The position numbers were made by a program, and so were the translations under genes. Below are positions 57,201 to 64,000 of a stretch of 64,000 nt of DNA, piece by piece. The first letter of the stretch is position 1. Each line of letters starts with the position of its first letter. The DNA is from Dryocola clanedunensis_A (GTDB taxonomy: Bacteria; Pseudomonadota; Gammaproteobacteria; Enterobacterales; Enterobacteriaceae), in the NCBI GenBank assembly GCA_038405435.1, contig JBBYHZ010000011.1; one strand, 5' to 3'. Below the pieces are notes generated by a model, which was given only the letters and a program-made list of their open reading frames with translations, did not search any database and was not told where the DNA came from.

Positions 57201-58504
57201 GGCTGCTGTTCCAACGGTAAACGGATACGACCGGTCAGCAGTTGCTGCATCATTCCTTGTTTTAAATCTCGGATCTTAGCGAGTTTTTGTTCCAATGCTT
57301 TGAGTTCATCGTCCATGTCTGAGAGGATACTTGCAATAGCGGTTTGTTCCTCTAAATTGGGTAATGTGACCAACACATTTTCAATGGTATGAGCATTTAA
57401 ACTAGGAACACCGGATGCTTCGTTATACTGCATCCAGTCAATCATACAGAACTTGTAATAAATAAATTTTACACAAAAATCCTTTTTTATTTCAGAGTAA
57501 AATAGTGTGTCCACTGTCCAGAAAGGGGTCTCAGCATATCTGGGTTTGTCTATTGTACCTTTCCGCCCAATTAATACTGATGGTTTATCAAATAAAAAAG
57601 ATGTTGCATTTCCAATCTGCCCACCAGTGGCGTAAATAGGATATTGTCCACTTGGTGATTCGACTTCTTTTTGATTTTTACCATGCTTTATCGTGAGCAC
57701 ATCTTTAAAAGGAACTACTTGCCAGTCCTCAGGAATAGCTCCCAATTCGCTGGGTTTATGGCCTTTGAGTGTCCCATCTGAATGCTTGGCAAATTGTGGC
57801 AGGCGAGTACGACCAGTCAGCAATTGCTGCATGGTGGCGGTTTTGATGGCCTCTTTTTTGGTGATTAACTGCTCAAGTTCAGTGATCAGGGCATCGGTAT
57901 CAGATAGTACATTAGCGATAGCAGTTTGTTCGCTTTTCGTGGGAAGCGGAATTAGAAGTTTTTTTAAATGAGGCATTGAGATAGCTGGTTGGGCTCCCAC
58001 GGCAGTAATATCTTCAAACTTACCTTTGGAATAGAGATCCCATAAAAACTGCCATATAAAATAAGTCTCATGTTTATTTTTGTTAACAGTGATTTTTAAA
58101 GCATTCCCAGAAAGAATACCTATTTCATGTTTAATTGGCAAAATTGCACTTGCACCGCATCTTGCACCAATTTTAGCCATCACAATATCGCCAGGTGCTA
58201 CAGCACTTCTTTTTTCTTGCCGAAATTTTTCTTCATCAACAAAAATATATTCATTAGCTAGAAATTGACCAGTGGTTACAAAGCCGCTTGAAATAATAGG
58301 GATTCCACTTTTTTTATAATGTTCGGTCTTAAGATTAGAGCCAAAAGGTCCATCAACAATCCCATATTTCTTACCAGGTGGGCATACTCTTTCAAGAGAG
58401 TCATAAGTCCAGTCCTCAGGAATAACTCCGATTTCTGTGAGTTTAAACCCTGCTGGAATGGGGTTTTTATCTTGGGTTATGTTCATGTCTGCCATTATTT
58501 CCAT
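57197..58504 (-). CDS. hsdS: Type I restriction specificity subunit
   Basis: 435 residues from the first ATG (58504); a start at 58495 overlapping the hsdM stop as TAATG is equally plausible. Two target-recognition domains (about 20-160 and 240-380), each followed by a conserved helical segment QTAIA.VLSD.D...MQQLLTGR.RLP. The repeated helix ends in near-identical DNA repeats (57226-57250 and 57808-57832), which would allow domain exchange. The DNA target cannot be predicted. Confidence 0.93.
   Translation of the reverse strand: MEIMADMNITQDKNPIPAGFKLTEIGVIPEDWTYDSLERVCPPGKKYGIVDGPFGSNLKTEHYKKSGIPIISSGFVTTGQFLANEYIFVDEEKFRQEKRSAVAPGDIVMAKIGARCGASAILPIKHEIGILSGNALKITVNKNKHETYFIWQFLWDLYSKGKFEDITAVGAQPAISMPHLKKLLIPLPTKSEQTAIANVLSDTDALITELEQLITKKEAIKTATMQQLLTGRTRLPQFAKHSDGTLKGHKPSELGAIPEDWQVVPFKDVLTIKHGKNQKEVESPSGQYPIYATGGQIGNATSFLFDKPSVLIGRKGTIDKPRYAETPFWTVDTLFYSEIKKDFCVKFIYYKFCMIDWMQYNEASGVPSLNAHTIENVLVTLPNLEEQTAIASILSDMDDELKALEQKLAKIRDLKQGMMQQLLTGRIRLPLEQQP
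57226..57250. repeat. hsdS internal direct repeat, copy 1
   Basis: A 25-base stretch encoding part of MQQLLTGR.RLP near the end of hsdS. It is identical to the copy at 57808-57832 at 23 of 25 positions. Confidence 0.75.
57808..57832. repeat. hsdS internal direct repeat, copy 2
   Basis: Second copy of the hsdS repeat, 582 bases from the first. Together they flank the second target-recognition domain. Confidence 0.75.
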
Positions 58505-60957
58505 TCTAATCCCAAAGCTTTAAGATGCGCGGTAACTGCATTTTCGAGCTGGGTAACTTTTAAAGTTAAATCGGGCAGAGTAACACTGTAACGTTCCTCT
58601 AACTCTTTCACTCGATTCGCTAGCCGTTGTGTGACACGCTCAATCTCTGCTTCCAGAGCACTAAACAGACTAGCCTGCCATTTATCCCGTACTAATAAGA
58701 TTTTGATGTCGTTATCCGTTAGCTTTGGATAATGAGCAAACACTGCAAGATCCAGTTTTTCCAGTGCTTCTTTATGCGCTTTTTTGGCTTTGGTTTCAGC
58801 ATCAAACAACGCCTGAGCAGTTTTCAGTACTACTTTTTCTTCTTTATCCGTGGCGACCTTAAGTCGTGCTTTAATGCTGGCAGCGGTTACTTTTTCTTTG
58901 TCGTTCATTGCGTCAGCAAGTAACCCATCTTCGCCGCTGTTCTCTTCAAGGAAGCTTTCCAGCGCTTGAACAGCTTCGTCATAAGCGACTTGTAGTTGAT
59001 CGAGCTCCTGCTGCTCGGTAGTAAAATAGCGAGCCACTATCAGGGCTGGTGGCAACAGTTCAGCCTTATACTTTTTCTTACCTATTACCAGGTCCGGTGT
59101 TTCTTTGAGTTTCTCACCTTTTTCCACAACCAGTTCACGTAGCACTTTACCTGCCTGCCAGCCATCCTGACTCAGGACATAAACATCGTCCTGCATCACC
59201 TCCATCCAGTAATCCATCAGTAACTGATAGATGGCATAGTTCTCGAGCAGTGGAGTATCCGTCATAGCTTCTGAAGCATAAGCAGCGAGGAGCCGCTCGC
59301 CAATTTCTTCAATCAGCTGTTTCGGTGAGTCACCACGAGCAATTTCATCAAGCTGACAACCTTCAAACCACTTTTCAAAGGGTATTAGTGCCCCAGCTTT
59401 AAAAGAGGCAAATTCCGGATGTGCCAGGATAGTACTCTTAACTTTACCTGCCTCGACTCGGGCATTACTGTAGCCAGGACGGGCGGGTTCGAATAGATCC
59501 TGTCGTAAAGTCGGGAAAATTTTCCAGTAAGTACTAAGAGCATCGATATCGTGATCGGGAATGCCACCAGCCAAATGGCCAGAAAGGTCGTGCAGATCTT
59601 CAGGATCACTGCTGTCGATATAGCGAGGGATATTGAGGTTGAAGTCGTTGGCAGCAATTTCTGACAGCGGTACCATGCGACTGAAGCGGGGAATTTCCTG
59701 CTCACGATTAAATGCATCGACAATTTTATGGATGTCCTGGGCACGTAGGCGATTTTTATTGCCGTCCTTAATAAAGCCCTTACTGGCATCGATCATAAAG
59801 ATGCCTTGCTGACTCTCGCCATTAGCATTGAAAGCTCGGAGCTGGGCATTTTCTTTATCGACGACGATGATGCATGCCGGGATACCCGTACCGTAGAATA
59901 AGTTAGCGGGCAGGCCAATGATGCCTTTGATATAACCCTGCTTGAGCAGATTTTCACGAATGCGCGCTTCAGCGTTGCCCCGGAATAGAACGCCGTGAGG
60001 CAGGATCACTGCGCCTTTACCTGTGCTCTTGAGACTCTTGATTATGTGCAACAGGAAAGCATAGTCGCCGTTCTTTTCAGGTGGAGTCCCCCAGACAAAA
60101 CGGTCAAAAGTATCATTCGCAGCATTCAGCCCGCTGGTCCAGTTTTTGTTGGAGAAAGGAGGGTTGGCTACCGCAAAGTCGAATGTTTTCAGGTTGTCGT
60201 TGCCATCTTTCCAGTGTGGATCGGCCAGAGTGTTACCTTTCCAGATTTTAGCGGTGGCGTTGTCATGCAGGATCATGTTCATGCGTGCCAGTGCGCTGGT
60301 CGCATAATCCATCTCTTGGCCATAAATTGTCAGTCCCTTGGGGCCTGCTTCGTCACTTGCTTTCAACAGTAGTGATCCTGAACCACAGGTAGGGTCATAA
60401 ACGGTAGCATCTTGTGGTGTCTGTTTGCTGATGCCAATCACCTTCGCCAGAATGCGTGACACCTCTGCAGGAGTATAAAACTGCCCCTTGGATTTACCTG
60501 ACTCTGTAGCAAAGTGGCGCATCAGGTATTCGTACGCATCACCCAGCAGATCGTCTCCGTCAACGCGGTTGGCAGAGAGATCCAACCCTTCGAAGATTGC
60601 CACCAGCTTGGAAAGGCGGTCGATCATTTCCTTGCCTTTACCCAGCTTGTCTTCATCATTGAAGTCGGCAATGTCGATAACACCTTTCAGGTCGTTAGCT
60701 TCAGCCAGTAATCTGATGGTTTTGTTAATTTTTTCGCCAATTTCTTTGTTGCCTTTGAGAGCAACCATATCGTCGAAACTTGCACCTTCCGGCACTTCAA
60801 TCATCGCGTAAGGGTTGCCCTTAGCTTTGTCAGAGACGTACTTCATAAACAGTAGGGTCAACACATAGTCTTTGTACTGTGAAGCATCCATTCCGCCACG
60901 CAACTCGTCGCAGCTCGCCCAAAGGGAGGAGTAAAGTTCGTTCTTCTTGATAGCCAT
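58495..60957 (-). CDS. hsdM: Type I restriction DNA methyltransferase subunit
   Basis: 820 residues from MAIKKNELYS; the frame is open to 61005 but its extension crosses a poly-C run. N6-adenine methylase: HsdM_N domain (1-150), SAM motif DPTCGSGS (188-195), catalytic NPPF (265-268). The long C-terminal region (560-820) is mostly coiled coil, longer than in EcoKI HsdM (529 residues). First gene of the six-gene operon. Confidence 0.95.
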   Translation of the reverse strand: MAIKKNELYSSLWASCDELRGGMDASQYKDYVLTLLFMKYVSDKAKGNPYAMIEVPEGASFDDMVALKGNKEIGEKINKTIRLLAEANDLKGVIDIADFNDEDKLGKGKEMIDRLSKLVAIFEGLDLSANRVDGDDLLGDAYEYLMRHFATESGKSKGQFYTPAEVSRILAKVIGISKQTPQDATVYDPTCGSGSLLLKASDEAGPKGLTIYGQEMDYATSALARMNMILHDNATAKIWKGNTLADPHWKDGNDNLKTFDFAVANPPFSNKNWTSGLNAANDTFDRFVWGTPPEKNGDYAFLLHIIKSLKSTGKGAVILPHGVLFRGNAEARIRENLLKQGYIKGIIGLPANLFYGTGIPACIIVVDKENAQLRAFNANGESQQGIFMIDASKGFIKDGNKNRLRAQDIHKIVDAFNREQEIPRFSRMVPLSEIAANDFNLNIPRYIDSSDPEDLHDLSGHLAGGIPDHDIDALSTYWKIFPTLRQDLFEPARPGYSNARVEAGKVKSTILAHPEFASFKAGALIPFEKWFEGCQLDEIARGDSPKQLIEEIGERLLAAYASEAMTDTPLLENYAIYQLLMDYWMEVMQDDVYVLSQDGWQAGKVLRELVVEKGEKLKETPDLVIGKKKYKAELLPPALIVARYFTTEQQELDQLQVAYDEAVQALESFLEENSGEDGLLADAMNDKEKVTAASIKARLKVATDKEEKVVLKTAQALFDAETKAKKAHKEALEKLDLAVFAHYPKLTDNDIKILLVRDKWQASLFSALEAEIERVTQRLANRVKELEERYSVTLPDLTLKVTQLENAVTAHLKALGLEWK

Positions 60958-61163
60958 ATGGTGTCCGGTGAAAACAATACTGAGAACGCGACGGGGGGGG
61001 AACAAGCACCAGTGCTGAAACGCTGCCTGTCGCGTGAGAAATTAGGCGAGAGTTTACCAAGTTGGAAGCGTTGAGACTATGCCGCTGAGGGTAAAGTACG
61101 ATGTAACCAGTGTATTTTAACTTGGTCAAAACCAATGTTTATCGTGTTGTAATATCGAGCCTA
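60958..61163 (-). promoter_or_regulatory. Promoter region of the hsd operon with a C8 run
   Basis: About 205 bases separate hsdM from the Gp2-like gene. On the minus strand the leader contains an uninterrupted run of eight C (60993-61000), 36-43 bases before the hsdM start, and an imperfect palindrome AGCAC-TG-GTGCT (about 61006-61017). The rest is AT-rich. This should hold the operon promoter. Confidence 0.5.
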
Positions 61164-61775
61164 TTAACTTTGGCTGCATCCAAAAGACCGTTCCTCCCTG
61201 TTGTAATCTTTAGTGCGTTCTTTCGCAAAATAACTTAACCGAAACGTCAGTTCATCATAAACCTCTCTGTAACTGGGTGAGTTAATATCCAGGTAATAAA
61301 GTGGATTATCGGGAAAACGGGCTAGCGGCCAGAGCTCTGGGCAGTGACTAAGCTGTAAACCACTCAACCAGGCCTCTCGTGTCAGAGACGCCAGGCCCGT
61401 CCCGTCTTCTTTGTAACTCCCCAACCCATTGAAAGTGTCGTTATTCACGAACAGCACCATGTGGTAATGCGATTTCTGATTAATCTCACCCACCTCCCGA
61501 ACCCAGGCATCGCGAAGGTGGCATGGATATGTTCGTTTACCCTGCTTCAACTTACTTCTGTAGCGCGCTGCAATCTTTGCATCAAGGGATTCAATGAAAC
61601 GAGATATCAGGCCCTGTCGGTTAATGAGCATATTGTCAGGAAGACGCAGGTCTACCCGAACTGCCATCGTCCGTGCATGCTCTGCAGTCGCGTTATCTAT
61701 AACGCGTAGAATACGCTGTAGGTAAGTGGTGTTGAATGGTGCATGCCGTCTATCGAGACAGATATTGTCAAACAT
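61164..61775 (-). CDS. Inovirus Gp2-like/YagK-YfjJ family protein
   Basis: 203 residues from MFDNICLDRR, with AAGGAAA upstream. Matches the YagK/YfjJ/inovirus Gp2 family of cryptic prophages by its N-terminal FNTTYLQRILRVIDNA and the central RVDLRLPD...ESLDAKI and HYHMVLFVN blocks. HYHMVLF resembles the HUH nuclease metal-binding motif of rolling-circle replication proteins. The leader is strongly structured. Confidence 0.82.
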   Translation of the reverse strand: MFDNICLDRRHAPFNTTYLQRILRVIDNATAEHARTMAVRVDLRLPDNMLINRQGLISRFIESLDAKIAARYRSKLKQGKRTYPCHLRDAWVREVGEINQKSHYHMVLFVNNDTFNGLGSYKEDGTGLASLTREAWLSGLQLSHCPELWPLARFPDNPLYYLDINSPSYREVYDELTFRLSYFAKERTKDYNREERSFGCSQS

Positions 61776-62101
61776 ATAATTTTCCTTGGGTAATAAATTG
61801 CGGGCAGGGCAAAGCCTTACCCGCAATGGGCTGTTAAAGGGATTAAGGATTTAAAGGGTGATGCCAGCCATTAAGGCTGTCGTGTATGAGTAACCGTATA
61901 TGGGCGTGACAATGAGATAATATTTTTTATATATCAGTTGGTTAATTAATATTACCAACCCGTCATGGGTTGTGAATTACGAATCCACAAGCACCAGGGG
62001 CCGGATGATAGAAAGTGATTGATTTTTACTCCGAAGTTATATGCCCCATATAATAACTTTCTGGTGTACCAATCAATCCCATGATTGCCTAGTACGTATC
62101 A
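61776..62101 (-). other. Structured intergenic region upstream of the Gp2-like gene
   Basis: About 325 bases. A hairpin with eight-pair arms ATTGCGGG (61797-61804) and CCCGCAAT (61820-61827) lies 22-52 bases before the Gp2-like start; the inner GGC/GCC can also pair. The left part is an ordinary AT-rich spacer without open frames. Confidence 0.55.
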
Positions 62102-62488
62102 CTAGATTTGTATCTCCCGACTGTATATCCCTTTTCTGCATTGAGGGCAGCGTTTCTCGCCGCCATATGACAGGCCGCACATCGTGCATTGCCATTGGGT
62201 TGTTGTAATGACTGGGGGTAGTTGCGCCACGAGTTGCTGAAGTTTCTCTATGGTGGAAGATTTCCCACTTGCTGCTGCCAACCAGGGGCACTGCAAAAGG
62301 GCTTCCGGTTGTCCGCGTGGAATATCGTGTTCAAACCATGACGGTGAAGTTCTGGTGGGGAGGTGGAATATCAATGGGCACTGACAATGGTGGCAGCGCC
62401 ACTCTTCACTTTCTGCCATATTCACCTGGCGGGTAGGCACAATTTCGCCGGTTCTACGCTGTGCGATATAACATTTTTGTACTCGCAT
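62102..62488 (-). CDS. Zinc-ribbon phage-like protein
   Basis: 128 residues from MRVQKCYIAQ; the frame extends to 62518. Two potential zinc sites: CHHC plus a later WFEHD...CPW (about 32-70) and CTMC with CPQC (about 103-118). Typical of small cargo genes in P4-like cryptic prophages. Function unknown. Confidence 0.72.
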   Translation of the reverse strand: MRVQKCYIAQRRTGEIVPTRQVNMAESEEWRCHHCQCPLIFHLPTRTSPSWFEHDIPRGQPEALLQCPWLAAASGKSSTIEKLQQLVAQLPPVITTTQWQCTMCGLSYGGEKRCPQCRKGIYSREIQI

Positions 62489-62498
62489 TTTCCAGACC

Positions 62499-63032
62499 TC
62501 ACATTGGCCTGCCGGCACGAATATAATTTTCAGTTAGCGTTTTCAGTCCCCGGTAAGATTTTTGTTTTTCTGACATCCATTTCTTCAGCGTGTCAGGAAG
62601 CGGTAAGTGCAGCGAATACCATTCATCTAAATCCCGGCCTGCAACCAGTTCACACCAGCAAAGTAGTGTCAGCGTTTGTCGAAAGCCCGATTGCGTATGC
62701 AGCCGGAATAACATCTGTAATTGTTCCGCCAGTCTGCTTTTCCCAAGGCGGTAACATTCACTGAGCAACACTCCAGGTAACAGAGAATAGTCAGTACGTT
62801 TATTCAGTTGGGGGATAACAGCACACTCTTCCTCCTGGGATGTTTGAGTGACCTGTAATAAATACTGTGGGATGACAATTACCGATGCCATAGCGTCCGA
62901 TGACCGGCACGATGTTATCGCAAGTTTGTGCCAGTGCTCTATTTCCTGCTGACACAAACCATGTAACAAATTGATGCGGGTAAAGTCATTAAGCCAGGCA
63001 TTGTAATGGTTGAGCAATGGGATGTTTTTCAT
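62499..63032 (-). CDS. Unknown cryptic-prophage protein
   Basis: 177 residues, mostly helical by eye, no recognised motif. It ends ten bases before the zinc-ribbon gene starts, so the two are cotranscribed. Common in P4-like elements near alpA by context only. Confidence 0.65.
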   Translation of the reverse strand: MKNIPLLNHYNAWLNDFTRINLLHGLCQQEIEHWHKLAITSCRSSDAMASVIVIPQYLLQVTQTSQEEECAVIPQLNKRTDYSLLPGVLLSECYRLGKSRLAEQLQMLFRLHTQSGFRQTLTLLCWCELVAGRDLDEWYSLHLPLPDTLKKWMSEKQKSYRGLKTLTENYIRAGRPM

Positions 63033-63138
63033 AGAAGATTTTCCTTGATTATTAAATTTCAGGCAGCCGTAAGCCTCCGCAGAAAGCGGATAGTGGAAGT
63101 ACGGTCTGGGTTAGTTTTATTTGGTGAAGTAGGGCTTA

Positions 63139-63348
63139 CTACTGTTTGCGGGATGCATCAATACGTGCCTGAAGCCAGGCTTCTACTTCACTTTTCCGCC
63201 AACGGGAGCTGCGCCCAAATTTGGTGGGTTTTGGAAACTCACCATCTTTGATGAGTTTGTAAAACCACTTATCCGTTAACCCGGTGAGTTGGGTGATAAA
63301 AATCATATCGATAAACTGGTCTTCGAGCAGGGAAGGTGTAACGGTCAT
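63139..63348 (-). CDS. AlpA-family transcriptional regulator
   Basis: 69 residues. Helix-turn-helix of the AlpA/phage excisionase type: FITQLTGLTDKWFYKLIKDG, then FPKPTKFGRSSRWRKSEVEAWL, the standard family signature. In CP4-57 AlpA promotes excision by raising integrase expression. Its ribosome site GGAGG lies in the arm of a hairpin at 63358-63383. Confidence 0.92.
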   Translation of the reverse strand: MTVTPSLLEDQFIDMIFITQLTGLTDKWFYKLIKDGEFPKPTKFGRSSRWRKSEVEAWLQARIDASRKQ

Positions 63349-63357
63349 GACGGGATC

Positions 63358-63383
63358 CTCCGGTAGCTAAATGGATACCGGAG
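63358..63383 (-). promoter_or_regulatory. Hairpin over the alpA ribosome-binding site
   Basis: Arms CTCCGGTA (63358-63365) and TACCGGAG (63376-63383), ten-base loop. On the minus strand the 3' arm holds GGAG of the alpA Shine-Dalgarno, eight bases before the start codon. Folding would block initiation. Confidence 0.6.
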
Positions 63384-63510
63384 TCGGTTTATGAATGACT
63401 GCTGCCCGCTCCGGCATAGTTACCGGTGCTGCTGTAAAAAATAGAGATGATTGTTGCTTAGCTCCGAAGATCATCCAGCCTTGCTGATTAAGCATACCTC
63501 TTACACCCAT
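63367..63510 (-). CDS. Small ORF upstream of alpA
   Basis: 47 residues from ATG at 63510, with AAGGA eight bases upstream. It contains MGVRGMLNQQGWMIFGAK and ends PERAAVIHKPTPVSI. The frame is open a further 43 codons upstream without an ATG. The composition looks protein-like, but no family was recognised. Its stop lies in the alpA leader hairpin, so translation could affect alpA. Confidence 0.4.
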   Translation of the reverse strand: MGVRGMLNQQGWMIFGAKQQSSLFFTAAPVTMPERAAVIHKPTPVSI

Positions 63511-63630
63511 CTGCAGCGTCCTTAGCCTGTCCGACAAGAGGACTTCTTCGTGCGGCTTAATCTGCTGGTGAAGGATATTGTTTGCAATTAGTGTTTTGTT
63601 TCGTAAATCTGAGAGATGTTTTTTGTAACT

Positions 63631-63756
63631 TATTGATATTTAGATTTTAAGATATGTTTTATACATACGTTTTTACTACATTAAAACCATGTTGTTTTCA
63701 TTTTTTTATTTCATTTTTTTATCAATATCACTATTGATAACATACGTTTTCACTAT
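63631..63756. repeat. Operator-like repeats between alpA and the right-end ORF
   Basis: Direct repeats ACATACGTTTTTACTAC (63663-63679) and ACATACGTTTTCACTAT (63740-63756), 15 of 17 identical. The inverted repeat TATCAATA/TATTGATA lies at 63720-63739, and a further TATTGATA at 63631-63638. All are in AT-rich DNA upstream of the plus-strand ORF. Confidence 0.65.
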
Positions 63757-63795
63757 GTAAAATGAAGCCAATGAACCTCTGGAGTTGGTGGCAAA

Positions 63796-64000
63796 ATGAA
63801 CGAAAAAACGGTTATTGAGGAAAGTAGGGCATGGGAAAAGGAACGTATCGAAAAAGAAAAAATCAGACTCAGAAAGGAACAGGCAGAAAATCGCACCTGG
63901 ATAAAAAACAAGCTAAAGTGGTTGAATAAAGAGCCCCGGGCAGCTTTTTTCCATTTTTTTTACCTTGCTTTATATTTCGAAAAATTCAGAGGGGCAGGGG
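63796..64000 (+). CDS. Partial ORF running off the window
   Basis: At least 68 residues from ATG at 63796, open to the end. It begins MNEKTVIEESRAWEKERIEK, is strongly charged and helical (Glu/Lys/Arg-rich), then turns aromatic-hydrophobic around residues 52-62. A ribosome site GGAGTTGG lies upstream. Unknown; transcribed away from alpA. Confidence 0.6.
   Translation, partial: MNEKTVIEESRAWEKERIEKEKIRLRKEQAENRTWIKNKLKWLNKEPRAAFFHFFYLALYFEKFRGAG

Noticed and set aside
61000..64000. attR copy of the leuX 3' end
   Set aside because: No repeat of the tRNA 3' sequence was found, so the island boundary must be outside the window.

Overview
The window is enterobacterial chromosome, most like Enterobacter or a close relative such as Lelliottia or Leclercia. 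Nearly every core protein reads as a close relative of an E. coli K-12 protein, but the gene order is not that of E. coli. The core is GC-rich. The region after about 43 kb is clearly AT-richer and is an integrated genomic island. No exact species can be given from the sequence alone.

Region 1 (1-10,970) is envelope biogenesis. On the minus strand lie hpf (start only), rpoN, lptB, lptA, lptC, kdsC, kdsD and yrbG: sigma-54, LPS export and Kdo synthesis. Divergent from them is the plus-strand operon mlaFEDCB (retrograde phospholipid transport), then ibaG and murA. Region 2 (11,056-15,330) holds a stand-alone AAA/ABC ATPase and the cysteine uptake and desulfidation pair cyuP-cyuA. Region 3 (15,385-21,945) holds yhaK, its LysR neighbour yhaJ, yhaH, yqjG, yqjF, the small membrane or periplasmic set yqjKEDC, and mzrA-yqjA. 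Region 4 (22,275-27,883) is hexuronate catabolism: exuR, exuT and divergent uxaCA. Region 5 (27,997-36,238) holds ygjV, sstT, alx with its yybP-ykoY-type leader, ygjR, ygjP, rlmG and fadH. Region 6 (36,493-42,626) joins the yjgR, dhaK, ahr neighbourhood to an HNH nuclease plus methyltransferase pair, next to tRNA-Leu(CAA), leuX.

Region 7 (about 42,899 to the end and beyond) is a leuX-integrated island with a P4-type integrase. It carries stacked defence-like modules. The first is an unrecognised two-gene operon, a tentative NA37/YejK-like protein translationally coupled to a protein with a C-terminal membrane domain. Next is the frameshifted remnant of a second integrase. Then comes a Septu-like ATPase plus HNH pair. 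The last is a six-gene minus-strand operon, hsdM-hsdS-DUF262-DUF262/DUF1524-hsdR-metallopeptidase, a type I restriction system with a GmrSD-like pair nested inside. Beyond it lies a P4/cryptic-prophage backbone (Gp2-like protein, zinc-ribbon protein, unknown protein, AlpA regulator, small ORF, partial ORF). The right attachment site is not in the window.

The best candidates for something undescribed are the two-gene operon at 44,637-47,094, the HNH/methyltransferase pair beside leuX, and the composite type I/DUF262/metallopeptidase operon. Everything here was read by eye and recalled from family knowledge. No database search or structure prediction was run.
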